DNA from: Dyella sp. BiH032
GTDB lineage: Bacteria > Pseudomonadota > Gammaproteobacteria > Xanthomonadales > Rhodanobacteraceae
Length of the DNA stretch: 64,000 nucleotides
Assembly (NCBI RefSeq): GCF_031954525.1
Contig: NZ_CP134867.1
Location: 2,170,001-2,234,000, forward strand
Direction of reading: 5' to 3'
Within the stretch, counting starts at the first letter, position 1, and every line of letters starts with the position of its first letter. Below the pieces are notes generated by a model. That model was not told where the DNA came from, did not search any database, and was given only the letters and a program-made list of their open reading frames with translations. Both the position numbers and the translations under genes were made by a program. Shown piece by piece: positions 29,101 through 37,989 of the stretch.

Positions 29101-32100
29101 AGGGAGTGGGTGCGCAGATCGCCAGCTCGGCCAGCGCCATCGACGCAAGCACCGATCGCTCCACCATCTATCGCATCGACGACGGTGCCACGCTCGCGCT
29201 GGGCGGTACGCCGGGGCTCACCGCGTCCGGGGCGGGTGCGCGCGGTATCACCGGCTCGGGTGCGGGAACGCAGATCGATACCGGCGCGGCAGTCTTCCAT
29301 GTCAGCGGCGCGGGCGCCTTGGGGATCGAAGTGGACGGCGGCGCCACCGGCACCTTGAATGGCGCGTCGACGGTAGACCTAGGCGGAATGGGCAGCATCG
29401 GCGGCATCGTCGATGGACAGCGGACGGACATCGCCGGCGCCGCCGTGGGTTCGCCGGTCGCCACGACGCTGACCAGCCTGGCGCCCGTACGCGGCGCGGG
29501 CGCGAACGCGGTCGGCTTCATCGCCAGGAACCTGGGCAGCCTCTCTCAGGCGGGCGTGGTGGATTTGAGCGGAAGCGGCGCCACGGGCGTCTGGCTGCAG
29601 AGCGGCGGAACACTCGCTAATACGGGCAGCATCCACGTCGCCGACGGCACCGGCGTGCGAATCGAGGGGGCGCAGTCCGGCATCGCCGGATTGGGTTCGG
29701 TCACCGCCGACGGCGGCGTGGCCGGCATCCGGCTGCTCAATGGCGCGCAAGCGACGATCGACGGGCAGGGCGGCACCGTCGTGGCGCACGGCAGCGCGCA
29801 CGGCATCCTGCTGGACAGCGGCGCGGCCTCGCTGACGGCCGGTAATGCCACGATCACTGCCGACGGCAGCGGCAACGGCATCGAGAATGCGGCGGAAATC
29901 GGGTCGGTATCGCTGCAGAACCTGACCATCCATGCCGGCCAGGGCGCCGGCATTCGCACCGCCACCGCGTTCGATCCCGCCGCGACAGTTACCGTAGACG
30001 TTGCCGGGGCCGGCACCGGCTTCGCCTTCCGCCGTGCGGATGGCTCGGCCGCGAACGCCGCGTTGGACCTCGGCGCCGGCTACGTGGTGAACGCGAATGG
30101 CGCCGGCGCCACCGGCATCCAGGCACTGACCAGCGGCGCGGTGACAACTGCCGCCACCGTCAACGTCGCCGACGCGGCGGGTGGCTCGGCCTTGGTCGCA
30201 GGAACCGCTTCGAGCACGCTCAACACCGGCACCCTGGCCTCGGCCAGCACGGTGGCGCCGGTGGTGGACCTCGCCAATGGCGGCGGCACCCGGTTCACCA
30301 ACAGCGGCACGATCCGGGCCAGTAGCAGCGCGGGGCCGGGGCTGCGCGGTAGCGCCGGCAGCGATACGGTCCTGCTTGCCGGCGGCGCCGTGCGCGGCGA
30401 CATCGCCACCGGCGACGGTGCCGACCGTTTCACCTGGACCGCCGGCACGCTGGACGGCAGCCTGAGCATGGGCTCCGGCCAGGGCAACCAGGCGCTGGTG
30501 AAGGGCGTCGACCTGGCGTCGACGTATCACCTGACGGCGGGCACCGGTGCGGGCAATGCATTGACGCTCGACACCATCGAATCGCGCGGCGGTTCCTTCG
30601 CTGCTGACGATCTGGGCAAGGGCGTCAATCTCGGTACGGGCTGGAGTCTCATCCAGTTGGTGGGCACGGCCTTCACACTCACGGACAACCTGAAACTTGC
30701 CCACAGCGACGTGGCGATCGATGCCGGCTCCACGCTCTACGCGGGGGATAACGTGCATCCGGTGATCGCCGGCGGTTCGCCCGGCAGCGTGCGCGTCAGC
30801 AATGCGGGCACCATCGACCTGACCAACGGCGCCGGTTCGCCGGGCAACCGCCTGACCATCGACGGCGATTACCTGTCCCAGGGCGGGCGGCTGAAGCTCA
30901 TGACCACGCTCGACTTCGGCGGCGCGCTGGAAGGACAGTCCACGGATCGCCTGCTGGTGCAGGGCAACGTATCACAGCCGGGCGGGCCGACCCTGGTGCA
31001 GGTGACGCCTTCCGCGCTGAGCACCGGCGCCTTGACCGATTTCAATCACAACAGCGCGGCGGATGCGAACGAAGGCATCTCGATCATCCAGGTGGCCGGC
31101 AGTTCGGCACCGGATGCCTTCCGTCTTGCCGGCGGTTATCTGGCGGTGGGGCCGTGGCAGTACACGCTGTATGCGTTCCAGCCCGATGCTTCGGCGCCCT
31201 CGCAGCGCGTCGTGGCCGGATCCGGCGGCGGTTTCTGGGACTATCGCCTGGCCAACGTCTATGTCTGCGAAGGGACGTGCGCGCCAGTGGCCAGGGCGGG
31301 TTCGGCCGTGCCGCCGGCGCCGCTGGCGATGCCTGACGACGGCTGTGTGGTCGGCGGCATCGACCGCTGCGCGCCGGGGCGGCCGGCGGTGACGCCGCAG
31401 GTGCCCGCGTACATTTCGGTGCCTGGGGCCCTGGCGGCGTATGGCTTCCGCGTGCTCGACAACCTGCACAAGCGGCTGGGCGAGATCCGGCACGAGACGA
31501 CGCTGGACGACGGGTTGGGCGGCGAAGCCTTCGCACGTTTCATCGGCGGCGACTATCGGTACCACACGGACGTCGCGTTCAACCGTTTTGGCTACGACTA
31601 CGACCAGCACGTCAGCGCGTGGCAGGTCGGCGCGAACATCCTCGAGATCGACGATGAAAAATCGGCGATGCGCGGCGGCGTGGCCTATACGCACGGCCGC
31701 ACGCGGCTCGAACCGAAAGCCGCGGACGGCGACAGCCGCACCACCTTCTACAGCAACAGCATCGCCGCTTTCCTCACCTGGCAGCACGCCAACGGTTTCT
31801 ACGTGGACGGCGTGGTGTCGGGCGAGCGCCACCAGGGCGACGTCGACATTGCTCGCGCGAAGGACGTGGCGCGCCTGCGCGCCGCCGGCTGGATTGCTTC
31901 GATCGAGACGGGTTATCCGTGGCGCTTCGACAACGGCTACACGCTGGAGCCACAGCTTCAGCTGGCGCGGCTGCACGAGCGCGTGGATACGGTGGTGGAT
32001 CGCGACGGTGCGCGCGCCAGCTTCGACGATTACGACCAGACCGTCGGCCGCCTGGGCGTGCGTCTGACGCGCACCTGGGATCGGGGCGAAGGCCGCTTGG

Positions 32101-32360
32101 CGACGCCGTACCTACGCCTCAACTACATCAAGGGCTGGGGCGGGCGGCCGCGCGTCACGGTGGGGGCGGAGGGCGTGCCCGGGCTGGCGCAGACCTTCGC
32201 CGGCGGCGCCTACGGGCAGGCGATCGAAGTGGGCCTGGGCGGCACCTACTCGGTGGGGCGGCAGTGGTCGTTCTACGGTGAGGCCGACTATCAGAAGGAC
32301 GTGGGCAGCGCGGGTACGCGCGGCTGGACCGCGAACGTCGGCGTGCGCTGGAACTTCTGA
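26112..32360 (+). CDS. Type Va autotransporter with extended signal peptide
   Basis: The 2082-residue protein begins with an extended signal peptide: NAIYRLVWSAVHGAWVVASE is the characteristic ESPR. A basic stretch and a hydrophobic core (VAWIALPVFSLAAAGTGLAQ) follow. The ATG at 26112 follows AGAGGG. The passenger (to about residue 1700) is rich in Gly, Thr, Asn and short N-x-GT-I repeats typical of a beta-helix. Residues about 680-915 and 957-1190 are diverged copies of each other. No protease motif was seen, so adhesion is more likely than proteolysis. Four Cys form two close pairs (VCEGTC and GCVVGGIDRC) before the C-terminal barrel (about 1780-2082), which ends NVGVRWNF with the terminal Phe needed for outer-membrane assembly. 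Confidence 0.9.
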   Translation: MNAIYRLVWSAVHGAWVVASELAVRRGRRSSRGHRRRDVAWIALPVFSLAAAGTGLAQNVVLGTYDPLVNDNQVGATVLAAGTTATIQGPQQFQAGDSGARNTTLQALYDAGRVVSGWEWIGAPRLNPGTQNFGVTVPDPITGGTRVVSTYATANLNPLTPASGSVTVPDEVNVNGAQYINARVGTVGLGGGTLNVNIGSAGALSTDGTNGWTMALKQSSLFYADGSAGNASSLHWQSSNRITFVGSVADPTQPETYQVTYVSKYGGTFSVTTLDGKTTARTVDNDGDLRTYNDWLISQIRAGNLDPAQYSAEFAKAYTSSTQAINYNVSASNAADEIAQPIGLRVVMHAVGNSGTATIDAGGKLEVANANGGAMRAENGGTLTNNGTLAVTHTTGDGSAMFMTGSSSGTNNGVINGNFFLNANGSTVDGAYGSYVVDVAAASAFTNGATGVINLATGATNGAGQSAGIRLNGNSNANNAGIINVGVTGNKSNGSMTGVLLADGTGQFTNTSTGTIYIGRGPQTDPNAPAADVAVNQGTMTAGITVNGNATAINQGNITIGSRTQNAAAIAVSNAPNAMVSNSGTININGKAATVPRENDGILVSNSGAGGSIDNSGTININGVNGVGIKVLSTNASASTASSSGVINVAGGADPGSGTRNFGVWVEGQASGTATADISGSVNLLGDGAIGIHARGRATVDVLAGAEPTFASGSKQIAFFAYGTNARINVASSSLDVTTPGSTLFRMENGAAFDGTGLSLAASGAQSVAVLGTGTPSVINTHDAQIQVSGSGATGVVIEGGATGTIDAATVMHLSGTGAVAGIVDGQKHSLTGANSGSPVGTTSLTTAATLTESQAALTGYIARNGAKLTNTGNITFTGTHSTGIRVETGSTATSSGNITMQDGGTGILADGSSGSGATTANATGIIAAGGGSVADRTRGAVAMGGKATVNLQNGAQVQLTGVGAIGAEAIDGGKVNVAASALPLFANTDQIAFHAQGVGAQIASSASAIDASTDRSTIYRIDDGATLALGGTPGLTASGAGARGITGSGAGTQIDTGAAVFHVSGAGALGIEVDGGATGTLNGASTVDLGGMGSIGGIVDGQRTDIAGAAVGSPVATTLTSLAPVRGAGANAVGFIARNLGSLSQAGVVDLSGSGATGVWLQSGGTLANTGSIHVADGTGVRIEGAQSGIAGLGSVTADGGVAGIRLLNGAQATIDGQGGTVVAHGSAHGILLDSGAASLTAGNATITADGSGNGIENAAEIGSVSLQNLTIHAGQGAGIRTATAFDPAATVTVDVAGAGTGFAFRRADGSAANAALDLGAGYVVNANGAGATGIQALTSGAVTTAATVNVADAAGGSALVAGTASSTLNTGTLASASTVAPVVDLANGGGTRFTNSGTIRASSSAGPGLRGSAGSDTVLLAGGAVRGDIATGDGADRFTWTAGTLDGSLSMGSGQGNQALVKGVDLASTYHLTAGTGAGNALTLDTIESRGGSFAADDLGKGVNLGTGWSLIQLVGTAFTLTDNLKLAHSDVAIDAGSTLYAGDNVHPVIAGGSPGSVRVSNAGTIDLTNGAGSPGNRLTIDGDYLSQGGRLKLMTTLDFGGALEGQSTDRLLVQGNVSQPGGPTLVQVTPSALSTGALTDFNHNSAADANEGISIIQVAGSSAPDAFRLAGGYLAVGPWQYTLYAFQPDASAPSQRVVAGSGGGFWDYRLANVYVCEGTCAPVARAGSAVPPAPLAMPDDGCVVGGIDRCAPGRPAVTPQVPAYISVPGALAAYGFRVLDNLHKRLGEIRHETTLDDGLGGEAFARFIGGDYRYHTDVAFNRFGYDYDQHVSAWQVGANILEIDDEKSAMRGGVAYTHGRTRLEPKAADGDSRTTFYSNSIAAFLTWQHANGFYVDGVVSGERHQGDVDIARAKDVARLRAAGWIASIETGYPWRFDNGYTLEPQLQLARLHERVDTVVDRDGARASFDDYDQTVGRLGVRLTRTWDRGEGRLATPYLRLNYIKGWGGRPRVTVGAEGVPGLAQTFAGGAYGQAIEVGLGGTYSVGRQWSFYGEADYQKDVGSAGTRGWTANVGVRWNF

Positions 32361-32376
32361 ACGCGGCGGGCGCGGT

Positions 32377-33402
32377 TCAGCGCGACGCCGGGATGGGTTC
32401 GGCGTGCGCGGGCTCGAAGGTCACGGCGGGGCCCGGCTTCACGTGGCTGCGCCAGCGCGCGAGCTGCTCGGCGATGCCGGCGCCGACGTCCATCTGCGGT
32501 TCGGATGGCGTGAGGTGATCGCGGGTTTCCCACTGCGCGATTTCGGTACGGGCCTGCTTGAAGGCATCGACGAAGTCGGGCGTGCGGTTGAGCGCATCCA
32601 CCAGCCAGGCGCGGCCGAAGTAGGTGATGTCCGAGTCGCTGCCGCAGCCGAACGAGCTGCGGTCGGCGCGCGCGGCGGTGAGCACGAGCGTGCCCGGGCC
32701 CTTCAGCGGCGGCACGAAACCGCCGGAGTAGCAGGCGTTCACCACCACGACTTTCCATTTGAAATGGCGCTTGTCGAGGATGTCGGCCAGGTCGGGCGCG
32801 CCGATCTGGTCCAGCGGCAGCGGGTCGAGGTCCACGAGCAGGTTGTGTTCCGGATCGCCGTGCGACGTGAGGTAGAGCACGAGGATGTCCTCGTCCTTCT
32901 TCATCACGCCGGAAAGCGCGTCGAGCGCGCTTTCGAGATTGCTCCAGGTGGCGAGCGGACGGGTGTCGAGCGTGTCCGGGCTGTTTGCCAGCAGCAGCGG
33001 GTGCACGGTGGCGCCGAAGCGGTCGGCGAACAGCTTGCCCGCGTATTCCACCTCGTTATGGAACACGTCCTCGCCGCCGTCGCCGGCAAAGGCGAGCAGG
33101 TAGAGATTCGGCGCGCCCGGCACGCGCGGGCCGAGCTTGGCCAGCGCCTGGTGCAGCAGGCGCGGCTGAGCGTAGGCCACCTGCTCGGGCGTCGGCCCCT
33201 GTTCCGGCCAGCGGTCCGGGACGCTTTCGTCGGCGGACGCGGCGGCGTCCGCCTGGCCGGTCGACGCAGCCTCGGCCGGCGCGCTGGCCGTGGCGGCCGA
33301 CGCCGGATGCGCCACCGCGAGCGAGGGTGCTGCGCGATGCAACAGCAGCGTCAGCAGGACGCCGGCGGCGAAGGCGAGCAGGGCGGTGAGGGTGATGCGC
33401 AT
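32377..33402 (-). CDS. Peptidase C13 (legumain-like) family protein
   Basis: The product has an N-terminal signal-anchor (ITLTALLAFAAGVLLTLLL), an Ala/Ser-rich linker and a caspase-like domain. The catalytic His lies in LYLTSHGDPEHN and the catalytic Cys in VVVNACYSGGF (residues about 181 and 224 from MRITL), as in the C13 family of Asn/Asp-specific cysteine peptidases. The domain should face the periplasm. An alternative start lies four codons upstream (33414). The gene follows mtnC on the same strand with a 25-nt gap and is convergent with the autotransporter, 16 nt from its stop. Substrate is unknown. Confidence 0.85.
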   Translation of the reverse strand: MRITLTALLAFAAGVLLTLLLHRAAPSLAVAHPASAATASAPAEAASTGQADAAASADESVPDRWPEQGPTPEQVAYAQPRLLHQALAKLGPRVPGAPNLYLLAFAGDGGEDVFHNEVEYAGKLFADRFGATVHPLLLANSPDTLDTRPLATWSNLESALDALSGVMKKDEDILVLYLTSHGDPEHNLLVDLDPLPLDQIGAPDLADILDKRHFKWKVVVVNACYSGGFVPPLKGPGTLVLTAARADRSSFGCGSDSDITYFGRAWLVDALNRTPDFVDAFKQARTEIAQWETRDHLTPSEPQMDVGAGIAEQLARWRSHVKPGPAVTFEPAHAEPIPASR

Positions 33403-33427
33403 GGCTGGCTGCACTGCCGGGAGGAGA

Positions 33428-34114
33428 TCAGGGGGAGATGGTGTCGAAGTCGGCGTGGGCCGGATGGCGCGGCTCAGCCGGCGCTTGCAGCGGCGCGCGC
33501 AGCAGCCAGGCGGTGCGGAAGCCCGCGCCCTTGGCGGCGTCCAGCTCTTCGACGATGTCGGAGAGGAACAGCAGGTGCTCCGGCAGTTCGCCGATCGCCT
33601 GGGCGATCTTCTCGTAGGAGGCGCGTTCGCGCTTGGGACCGGTTTCGGTATCGAAATAGCCGGCGAAGAGCGGGGTGAGATCGCCCGCCTCGCTGTACTG
33701 GAAGAACAGCTTCTGTGCGGCGACCGAGCCGGAGGAATACACGTACAGGCGCAGGCCGTCGCCGCGCCAGGCGCGCAGGCGGGCCGCGACTTCCGGATAG
33801 ACGTGCGCGCGGTACTCGCCGCCTTCGTAGCCGTCCTTCCAGATCATCCCCTGCAGGGCCTTCAGTGCGGTGGACTTGCGGTCCTCGTCGATCCAGCGCA
33901 GCAGCATCTCGATGACTTCCTGACGGCCGGCTTCGACCAGCCCGGCTTCCTTGGCGGCCTCGTGCAGCCAGTGCTGCACCTCGGGCGTATCGACGTGGGT
34001 TTCCACGAAGGCGGGCAGGCGCTTGCGCGCATAGGGAAACAGCACGTCCTTGACGAAGCTGATGGAGCTGGTGGTGCCCTCGATGTCAGTGACGATGGCG
34101 CGGATGGCAGTCAT
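33428..34114 (-). CDS. mtnC: Acireductone synthase (enolase-phosphatase E1)
   Basis: MtnC converts 2,3-diketo-5-methylthiopentyl-1-phosphate to the acireductone in methionine salvage. The 228-residue HAD protein has the nucleophile motif [42 protein letters not shown] and [13 protein letters not shown], with [19 protein letters not shown] as the C-terminal HAD motif. [10 protein letters not shown] was chosen as the start; an in-frame ATG nine codons upstream (34141) adds only a low-complexity extension. It is third in the mtnB-mtnD-mtnC order. Confidence 0.94.
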   Translation of the reverse strand: MTAIRAIVTDIEGTTSSISFVKDVLFPYARKRLPAFVETHVDTPEVQHWLHEAAKEAGLVEAGRQEVIEMLLRWIDEDRKSTALKALQGMIWKDGYEGGEYRAHVYPEVAARLRAWRGDGLRLYVYSSGSVAAQKLFFQYSEAGDLTPLFAGYFDTETGPKRERASYEKIAQAIGELPEHLLFLSDIVEELDAAKGAGFRTAWLLRAPLQAPAEPRHPAHADFDTISP

Positions 34115-34272
34115 GGGAATAGCCGTGGTGCGGGTGGGCAAGCTTAGCCCCGGCGCAGGGCTGGCGCCTACGGAGGTGCCGGCGTCCGCCTGGGACGATG
34201 AACCCGGTCACGCGGCTCGGTGCCGCGGACCTGCGGGAAATGCGGAGGGGCCGTCTCGAGGACGGCGGGCGG

Positions 34273-34842
34273 TCAGGCGGCGGCCTTGGCCGAATCGTGC
34301 GGCGTCATGCGCGGGAAGCGCTGGGCGATGTCCTCGCCGGTGAAGTTGGCGACCCAGCCCTCCTTGTTGGTGAACAGGCGGATGGCCACGAAGTAGGGCG
34401 CCTCGCTCATGTCGAACCAGTGGCGGGTGCCGTCCGGAACACCGATCAGGTCGCCCTGCTCGCACAGCACCTCGTAGACCTTGCCGTTGATGTGCAGGGT
34501 GAACTGGCCAGCGCCGGCAACGAAGAAGCGCACCTCGTCCTCGCTGTGGGTGTGCTCGTTGAGGAACTTCTGGCGCAGTGCGGCGCGTTCCGGGTGATCG
34601 GGCTTGAGGCTGATCACGTCCACGGCCTGGTAGCCCTCTTCGGCCATCAGGCGGTCGATATCGGCGCGGTAGGCGGCGATCACCTCCTCCTGGCTGGCGC
34701 CGGGAGCGATCGGCTGGCTGGCTTCCCACTGCTCGAAACGCACGCCGGCCTGCTTCAGTTCGGTGGCGATCTCGGCGTGTCCGGTGTGGATGGCGAGCGG
34801 CGCGCCGGGGCGCTGGTCGTCGAAAATGCGCAGGCGACTCAT
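34273..34842 (-). CDS. mtnD: Acireductone dioxygenase
   Basis: MtnD oxidises acireductone to the keto-acid precursor of methionine (Fe form) or to an off-pathway product with CO (Ni form). The 189-residue cupin has the metal ligands His97, His99 and Glu103 in [13 protein letters not shown] and His141 in DGTRHWFDM. Its ATG overlaps the mtnB stop (ATGA, 34839-34842), implying coupled translation. mtnC follows 158 nt downstream. Confidence 0.95.
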   Translation of the reverse strand: MSRLRIFDDQRPGAPLAIHTGHAEIATELKQAGVRFEQWEASQPIAPGASQEEVIAAYRADIDRLMAEEGYQAVDVISLKPDHPERAALRQKFLNEHTHSEDEVRFFVAGAGQFTLHINGKVYEVLCEQGDLIGVPDGTRHWFDMSEAPYFVAIRLFTNKEGWVANFTGEDIAQRFPRMTPHDSAKAAA

Positions 34843-35486
34843 GCAGACAACCTCCTCAGATCCAGTTCGCAGCCCAGCAGGAATTCGAGGGCTTCCAGGT
34901 GACGGCGGGTTTCGGCCATGTCACGTCCCCAGGTATAGATGCCGTGGCCGTCGATCAAGTAGGCGTGCAAGGGTTTGCCGGCATCGAGCCACGCATCGAC
35001 CTGCGCCACCAGCTCGGGCATGTGCTGGGTGTTGGGGAACACCGGAATGTTCAGTTCGGCGTCGTGCGTGGTCTGGCCGGCGATGGCTTTCTGCAGTTCC
35101 CAGCCCGCGAGTCGCACCACGCCATCCTTTGCGAACAGGCGCGAGGCGACGCTCTGCGTGCGGGAATGGGTGTGCAGTACTACGTCGATGTCCGGAAAGC
35201 GGCGGTAGATCTGCGTATGCAGTTCGGTTTCGGCGCTGGGACGGGCGTCCGTGCCGACCGCCTTGCCCTGCATGTCGATCAGCATGATGTCCTCGCGCCC
35301 GAGCTTGCCTTTGTCGCGGCCGGAGATGGTGATGGCCGCGTGATCGGCATCGATCCGCATCGAGAAATTGCTGCTGGTGGCGGGTGTCCAGCCGGCCAGC
35401 GCCAGCTCGCGCGCAGCGTCGGCAATCGCGTCGGCGCGCTCCGCGAACCGCGCGGGGGAAACGGAGGAAGGAAGGACCTGTGTCAT
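34839..35486 (-). CDS. mtnB: Methylthioribulose-1-phosphate dehydratase
   Basis: MtnB dehydrates methylthioribulose-1-phosphate in methionine salvage. The 215-residue class II aldolase-type protein has [14 protein letters not shown] (substrate phosphate loop), [11 protein letters not shown], a zinc-binding HTHSRTQS in [14 protein letters not shown] and a C-terminal His in [11 protein letters not shown]. It is the first gene of the salvage operon. mtnA and mtnK/mtnP are not in the window. Confidence 0.94.
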   Translation of the reverse strand: MTQVLPSSVSPARFAERADAIADAARELALAGWTPATSSNFSMRIDADHAAITISGRDKGKLGREDIMLIDMQGKAVGTDARPSAETELHTQIYRRFPDIDVVLHTHSRTQSVASRLFAKDGVVRLAGWELQKAIAGQTTHDAELNIPVFPNTQHMPELVAQVDAWLDAGKPLHAYLIDGHGIYTWGRDMAETRRHLEALEFLLGCELDLRRLSA

Positions 35487-35492
35487 GCGATA

Positions 35493-35519
35493 TGGACGTC
35501 CAAACGGAGGGGGACTATA
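35493..35519 (-). promoter_or_regulatory. mtnB promoter -10 and palindrome
   Basis: On the minus strand, TATAGT (complement of 35514-35519) lies 28 nt before the mtnB ATG. Between it and the ATG is TGGACGTCCA (35493-35502), a perfect 10-bp palindrome. It matches the E. coli MetJ half-box AGACGTCT at six of eight core positions. A regulatory site for sulfur-amino-acid control is possible, but only one box is present. The 10-mer GGTATAGTCC is shared exactly with the his promoter. Confidence 0.45.
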
Positions 35520-35668
35520 CCATGGCGATTCTTACGTCCTGGCGAGGCGCTCGGGCCCCCGGGTTTTCGAATGCGATCCATTCTCAAGGTTTATTCCTAG
35601 GTGGGCTTACCATGGCCATCGATCCGCCGCCCCACGGCGACGATGTCCCCCTAGACGGAGGTTTTCCA

Positions 35669-36001
35669 ATGTCGCATGAGAAAGAACTCGAGTCGCGTCG
35701 CCGCTTCCTCAAGGCCGCCGCGGGTACCGCCGCTGCCGCCGCGGTGATCGGCGGACTGCCGCGCCTCGCCCGCGCCGCTGATCTGCCGCACGTGGCCGAG
35801 ACCGATCCCACCGCGAAGGCGCTGGGCTATGTCGAGGATGCGAGCAAGACGAAGGATCCCAAGCACAAGGCCGGCGACATCTGCGCGAACTGCCAGTTCT
35901 ACTCCGGCGGCCCTTCGGGTTACGGCCCGTGTCAGCTGTTCCCGGGCAAATCGGTCGCCGCGAAGGGCTGGTGCGTGTCGCACGCGCCGAAGAAAGCCTG
36001 A
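35669..36001 (+). CDS. High-potential iron-sulfur protein, Tat-exported
   Basis: This 110-residue precursor has a twin-arginine signal (SRRRFLKAAAGTAAAAAVIGG) and a mature domain with four Cys ligands for a [4Fe-4S] cluster: Cys72, Cys75, Cys88 and Cys102 (CANC, GPCQL, GWCVSH). HiPIPs carry single electrons in the periplasm to terminal oxidases or other acceptors. The ATG at 35669 has ACGGAGG at a good distance and gives the shortest twin-Arg signal. An in-frame ATG upstream (35612) has no signal-like sequence. A strong terminator follows. Confidence 0.93.
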   Translation: MSHEKELESRRRFLKAAAGTAAAAAVIGGLPRLARAADLPHVAETDPTAKALGYVEDASKTKDPKHKAGDICANCQFYSGGPSGYGPCQLFPGKSVAAKGWCVSHAPKKA

Positions 36002-36023
36002 GCGCACCCTTCGCGCGTCATCG

Positions 36024-36048
36024 AGGCCGGCTCCAAGCCGGCCTTTTT
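36024..36048 (+). terminator. Rho-independent terminator of the HiPIP gene
   Basis: AGGCCGGC and GCCGGCCT form an 8-bp GC-rich stem with a TCCAA loop, followed by TTTTT, 22 nt after the stop codon. Confidence 0.9.
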
Positions 36049-36462
36049 GTTGGGCGCACGACAGCGCCCGCGGCGAGCGAATCGCCGGAGCTGGAGCGGA
36101 TATAGGAGAGTCATCGGCGATCGAACGATCTGCCGGAGAGAAGATGCAGCCCAGACGCGTCAGGCCGAGGAGCTGACCCGCCTGACGCGCCGGGCGGCAA
36201 TCCGGGGCCCACTGCCAAGTGATCAACCCACGGACTGCCGATGATACTCCCCGAAGGGCGGTTTGGGGCAGTCGCCCCGCAAAATTTTCCCGAAAAAGTC
36301 TCGTTAAATCCTGACAGATCAATCGTTTATCAGATTATTCGTGACTGGACATCAAAAATGAAGCCGGATTGCACATTTCGCGGCAGTTCTGTTCAGTTCC
36401 CGTGCCTTCACATCTGTTCGCGACAAATGAGCGGCGTACGCTGCTGTTTGCCGAAAATGCGC
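36049..36462. other. Intergenic region without recognised gene
   Basis: About 410 bp between the HiPIP terminator and the end of the first permease gene. Long antisense frames here are by-products of the permease codon pattern. A stretch around 36285-36370 is clearly AT-richer than the surroundings and could hold a binding site or a remnant of transferred DNA. No specific feature is identified. Confidence 0.6.
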
Positions 36463-37905
36463 TCAGGCTGCCTTCCGCAGGCGGCTGTGGCGCATGCCGT
36501 AGCCGAAATAGATGGCCAGGCCGATCACGGTCCAGACGATCATCAGCACCCAGTTGAACCAGGACATGAAGTACAGCAGGGCCAGGCAGCTCACCACGCC
36601 GGCGGAGCAGACAAACCACGCCGCAGGCACCCGGAACAGGCGCGGAAGCTCTGGAGATGTGTAGCGCAGGATCAGCACGCCGGCGCACACCGCCACAAAG
36701 GCGATCAGCGTACCCATCGAGGTGAGGTCGGCGAGCAGGTCCAGAGGGAACACGGCCGCCAGGATGGCAATGCCTACGCCGGTGATGACCGTGTTGAGGT
36801 GGGGCGTGCGGTAGCGCGGATGGATGCGGTTGAACACCGGCGGCAAAAGACCGTCGCGCGACATGATCATGAAGATGCGCGGCTGGGCGATGATCATCAC
36901 CAGAATCACCGAGGACAGGCCGATCATCGCGCCGATCTCCACCACCAGGCGCAGCCAGTTCAGTTCCGGATGGTTGCGGATCGCGGTGACCACCGGTTCG
37001 CTGGTGCCCAGCTCGGTGTACGGGATCAGGCCGGTCAGTACCGCCGCCATGGCGAGGTAGAGCACCGTGCAGATCACCAGCGAGACCAGGGTGCCGAAGG
37101 GAAGGTCCTTCTGCGGGTTCTTGCATTCCTGGGCCGCGGTCGATGTCGCTTCGAAGCCGATGTAGGCGAAGAACACCATCGCCGCGCCGCGCATGATGCC
37201 GGACCAGCCGTACTTGCCCGGCTCCTGCTCAGTGGGAATGAAGGGGTGCCAGTTGGCCGGATCGATGTAGCGATAGCCGGCGACCACTACGACCACGATC
37301 AGGCCCACTTTCAGGAGCACCATCAGGACGTTCAGGCCCGACGATTCGCGGATGCCGATGTAGCACAGCCAGGTGAGCGCCAGCACGATCGCCACGGCGG
37401 GCAGGTTGAGCAGGTGGCCGGTGGTGACCAGGTGCCCGTCCTTGAATGCCAGCGGCGCTTCGGTCAGCGCGATCGGCAGGTGGATGCCTATGTGGTCGAG
37501 CAGGCTGGTGAAGTAGCCGGTCCAGCTGGCCGCGACGGCCGAGGCGGAGATGCCGTATTCCAGCACCATGTTCCAGCCGATGAACCACGCGACCAGCTCG
37601 CCGAGCGTGGCGTAGGCGTAGGAGTAAGAGCTGCCCGAGATCGGGATCAGCGTCGCGAATTCCGCGTAGCACAGCGCCGTGAAGCCGCTGCAGATCGCCG
37701 CAAGCATGAACGAGATGAGCACGGCCGGTCCCGCGTGCTCCGCCGCCGCCTGACCCGTGACCACGAAGATGCCCGTGCCGATGACCGCGCCGATGCCCAG
37801 GGCGGTGATGCCCCATTTGCCCAGCGTGCGCCGCAGGGAAGGGCCGCCGTGGCAGTCGTCAGCGTCGGAGAAGTCGGTTTTGCGGGCGAAAAGCTGATTG
37901 AGCAT
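36463..37905 (-). CDS. APC superfamily amino acid permease (cationic amino acid transporter type)
   Basis: This 480-residue protein has about 12 hydrophobic segments. The first is the APC signature helix GIGAVIGTGIFVVTGQAAAEH, followed by CYAEFATLIPISGSSYSYAY. The cytosolic SRDGLLPPVFNRIHPRYRTPH and the conserved GFEATSTAAQECKNPQKDLP also fit. The short C-terminus (RHSRLRKAA) and overall pattern resemble YfnA/CAT-type permeases for cationic or neutral amino acids. It is a paralogue of the next gene on the same strand. Substrate cannot be assigned. Confidence 0.9.
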   Translation of the reverse strand: MLNQLFARKTDFSDADDCHGGPSLRRTLGKWGITALGIGAVIGTGIFVVTGQAAAEHAGPAVLISFMLAAICSGFTALCYAEFATLIPISGSSYSYAYATLGELVAWFIGWNMVLEYGISASAVAASWTGYFTSLLDHIGIHLPIALTEAPLAFKDGHLVTTGHLLNLPAVAIVLALTWLCYIGIRESSGLNVLMVLLKVGLIVVVVVAGYRYIDPANWHPFIPTEQEPGKYGWSGIMRGAAMVFFAYIGFEATSTAAQECKNPQKDLPFGTLVSLVICTVLYLAMAAVLTGLIPYTELGTSEPVVTAIRNHPELNWLRLVVEIGAMIGLSSVILVMIIAQPRIFMIMSRDGLLPPVFNRIHPRYRTPHLNTVITGVGIAILAAVFPLDLLADLTSMGTLIAFVAVCAGVLILRYTSPELPRLFRVPAAWFVCSAGVVSCLALLYFMSWFNWVLMIVWTVIGLAIYFGYGMRHSRLRKAA

Positions 37906-37947
37906 GCGTGAACCTGGGTGGAGCGTGCCGGACGTATCGTCCGGCCC

Positions 37948-37979
37948 AAAAAGGGAGGGCCGGCTCGGAGCCGGCCCTC
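37948..37979 (-). terminator. Rho-independent terminator of the second permease
   Basis: On the minus strand GAGGGCCGGCTC pairs with GAGCCGGCCCTC and a run of five T follows. It lies 10 nt beyond the stop of the 37990-39468 gene, before the start of the downstream permease, so the two permeases are probably separate transcripts. Confidence 0.88.
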
Positions 37980-37989
37980 GATGCGTGGA

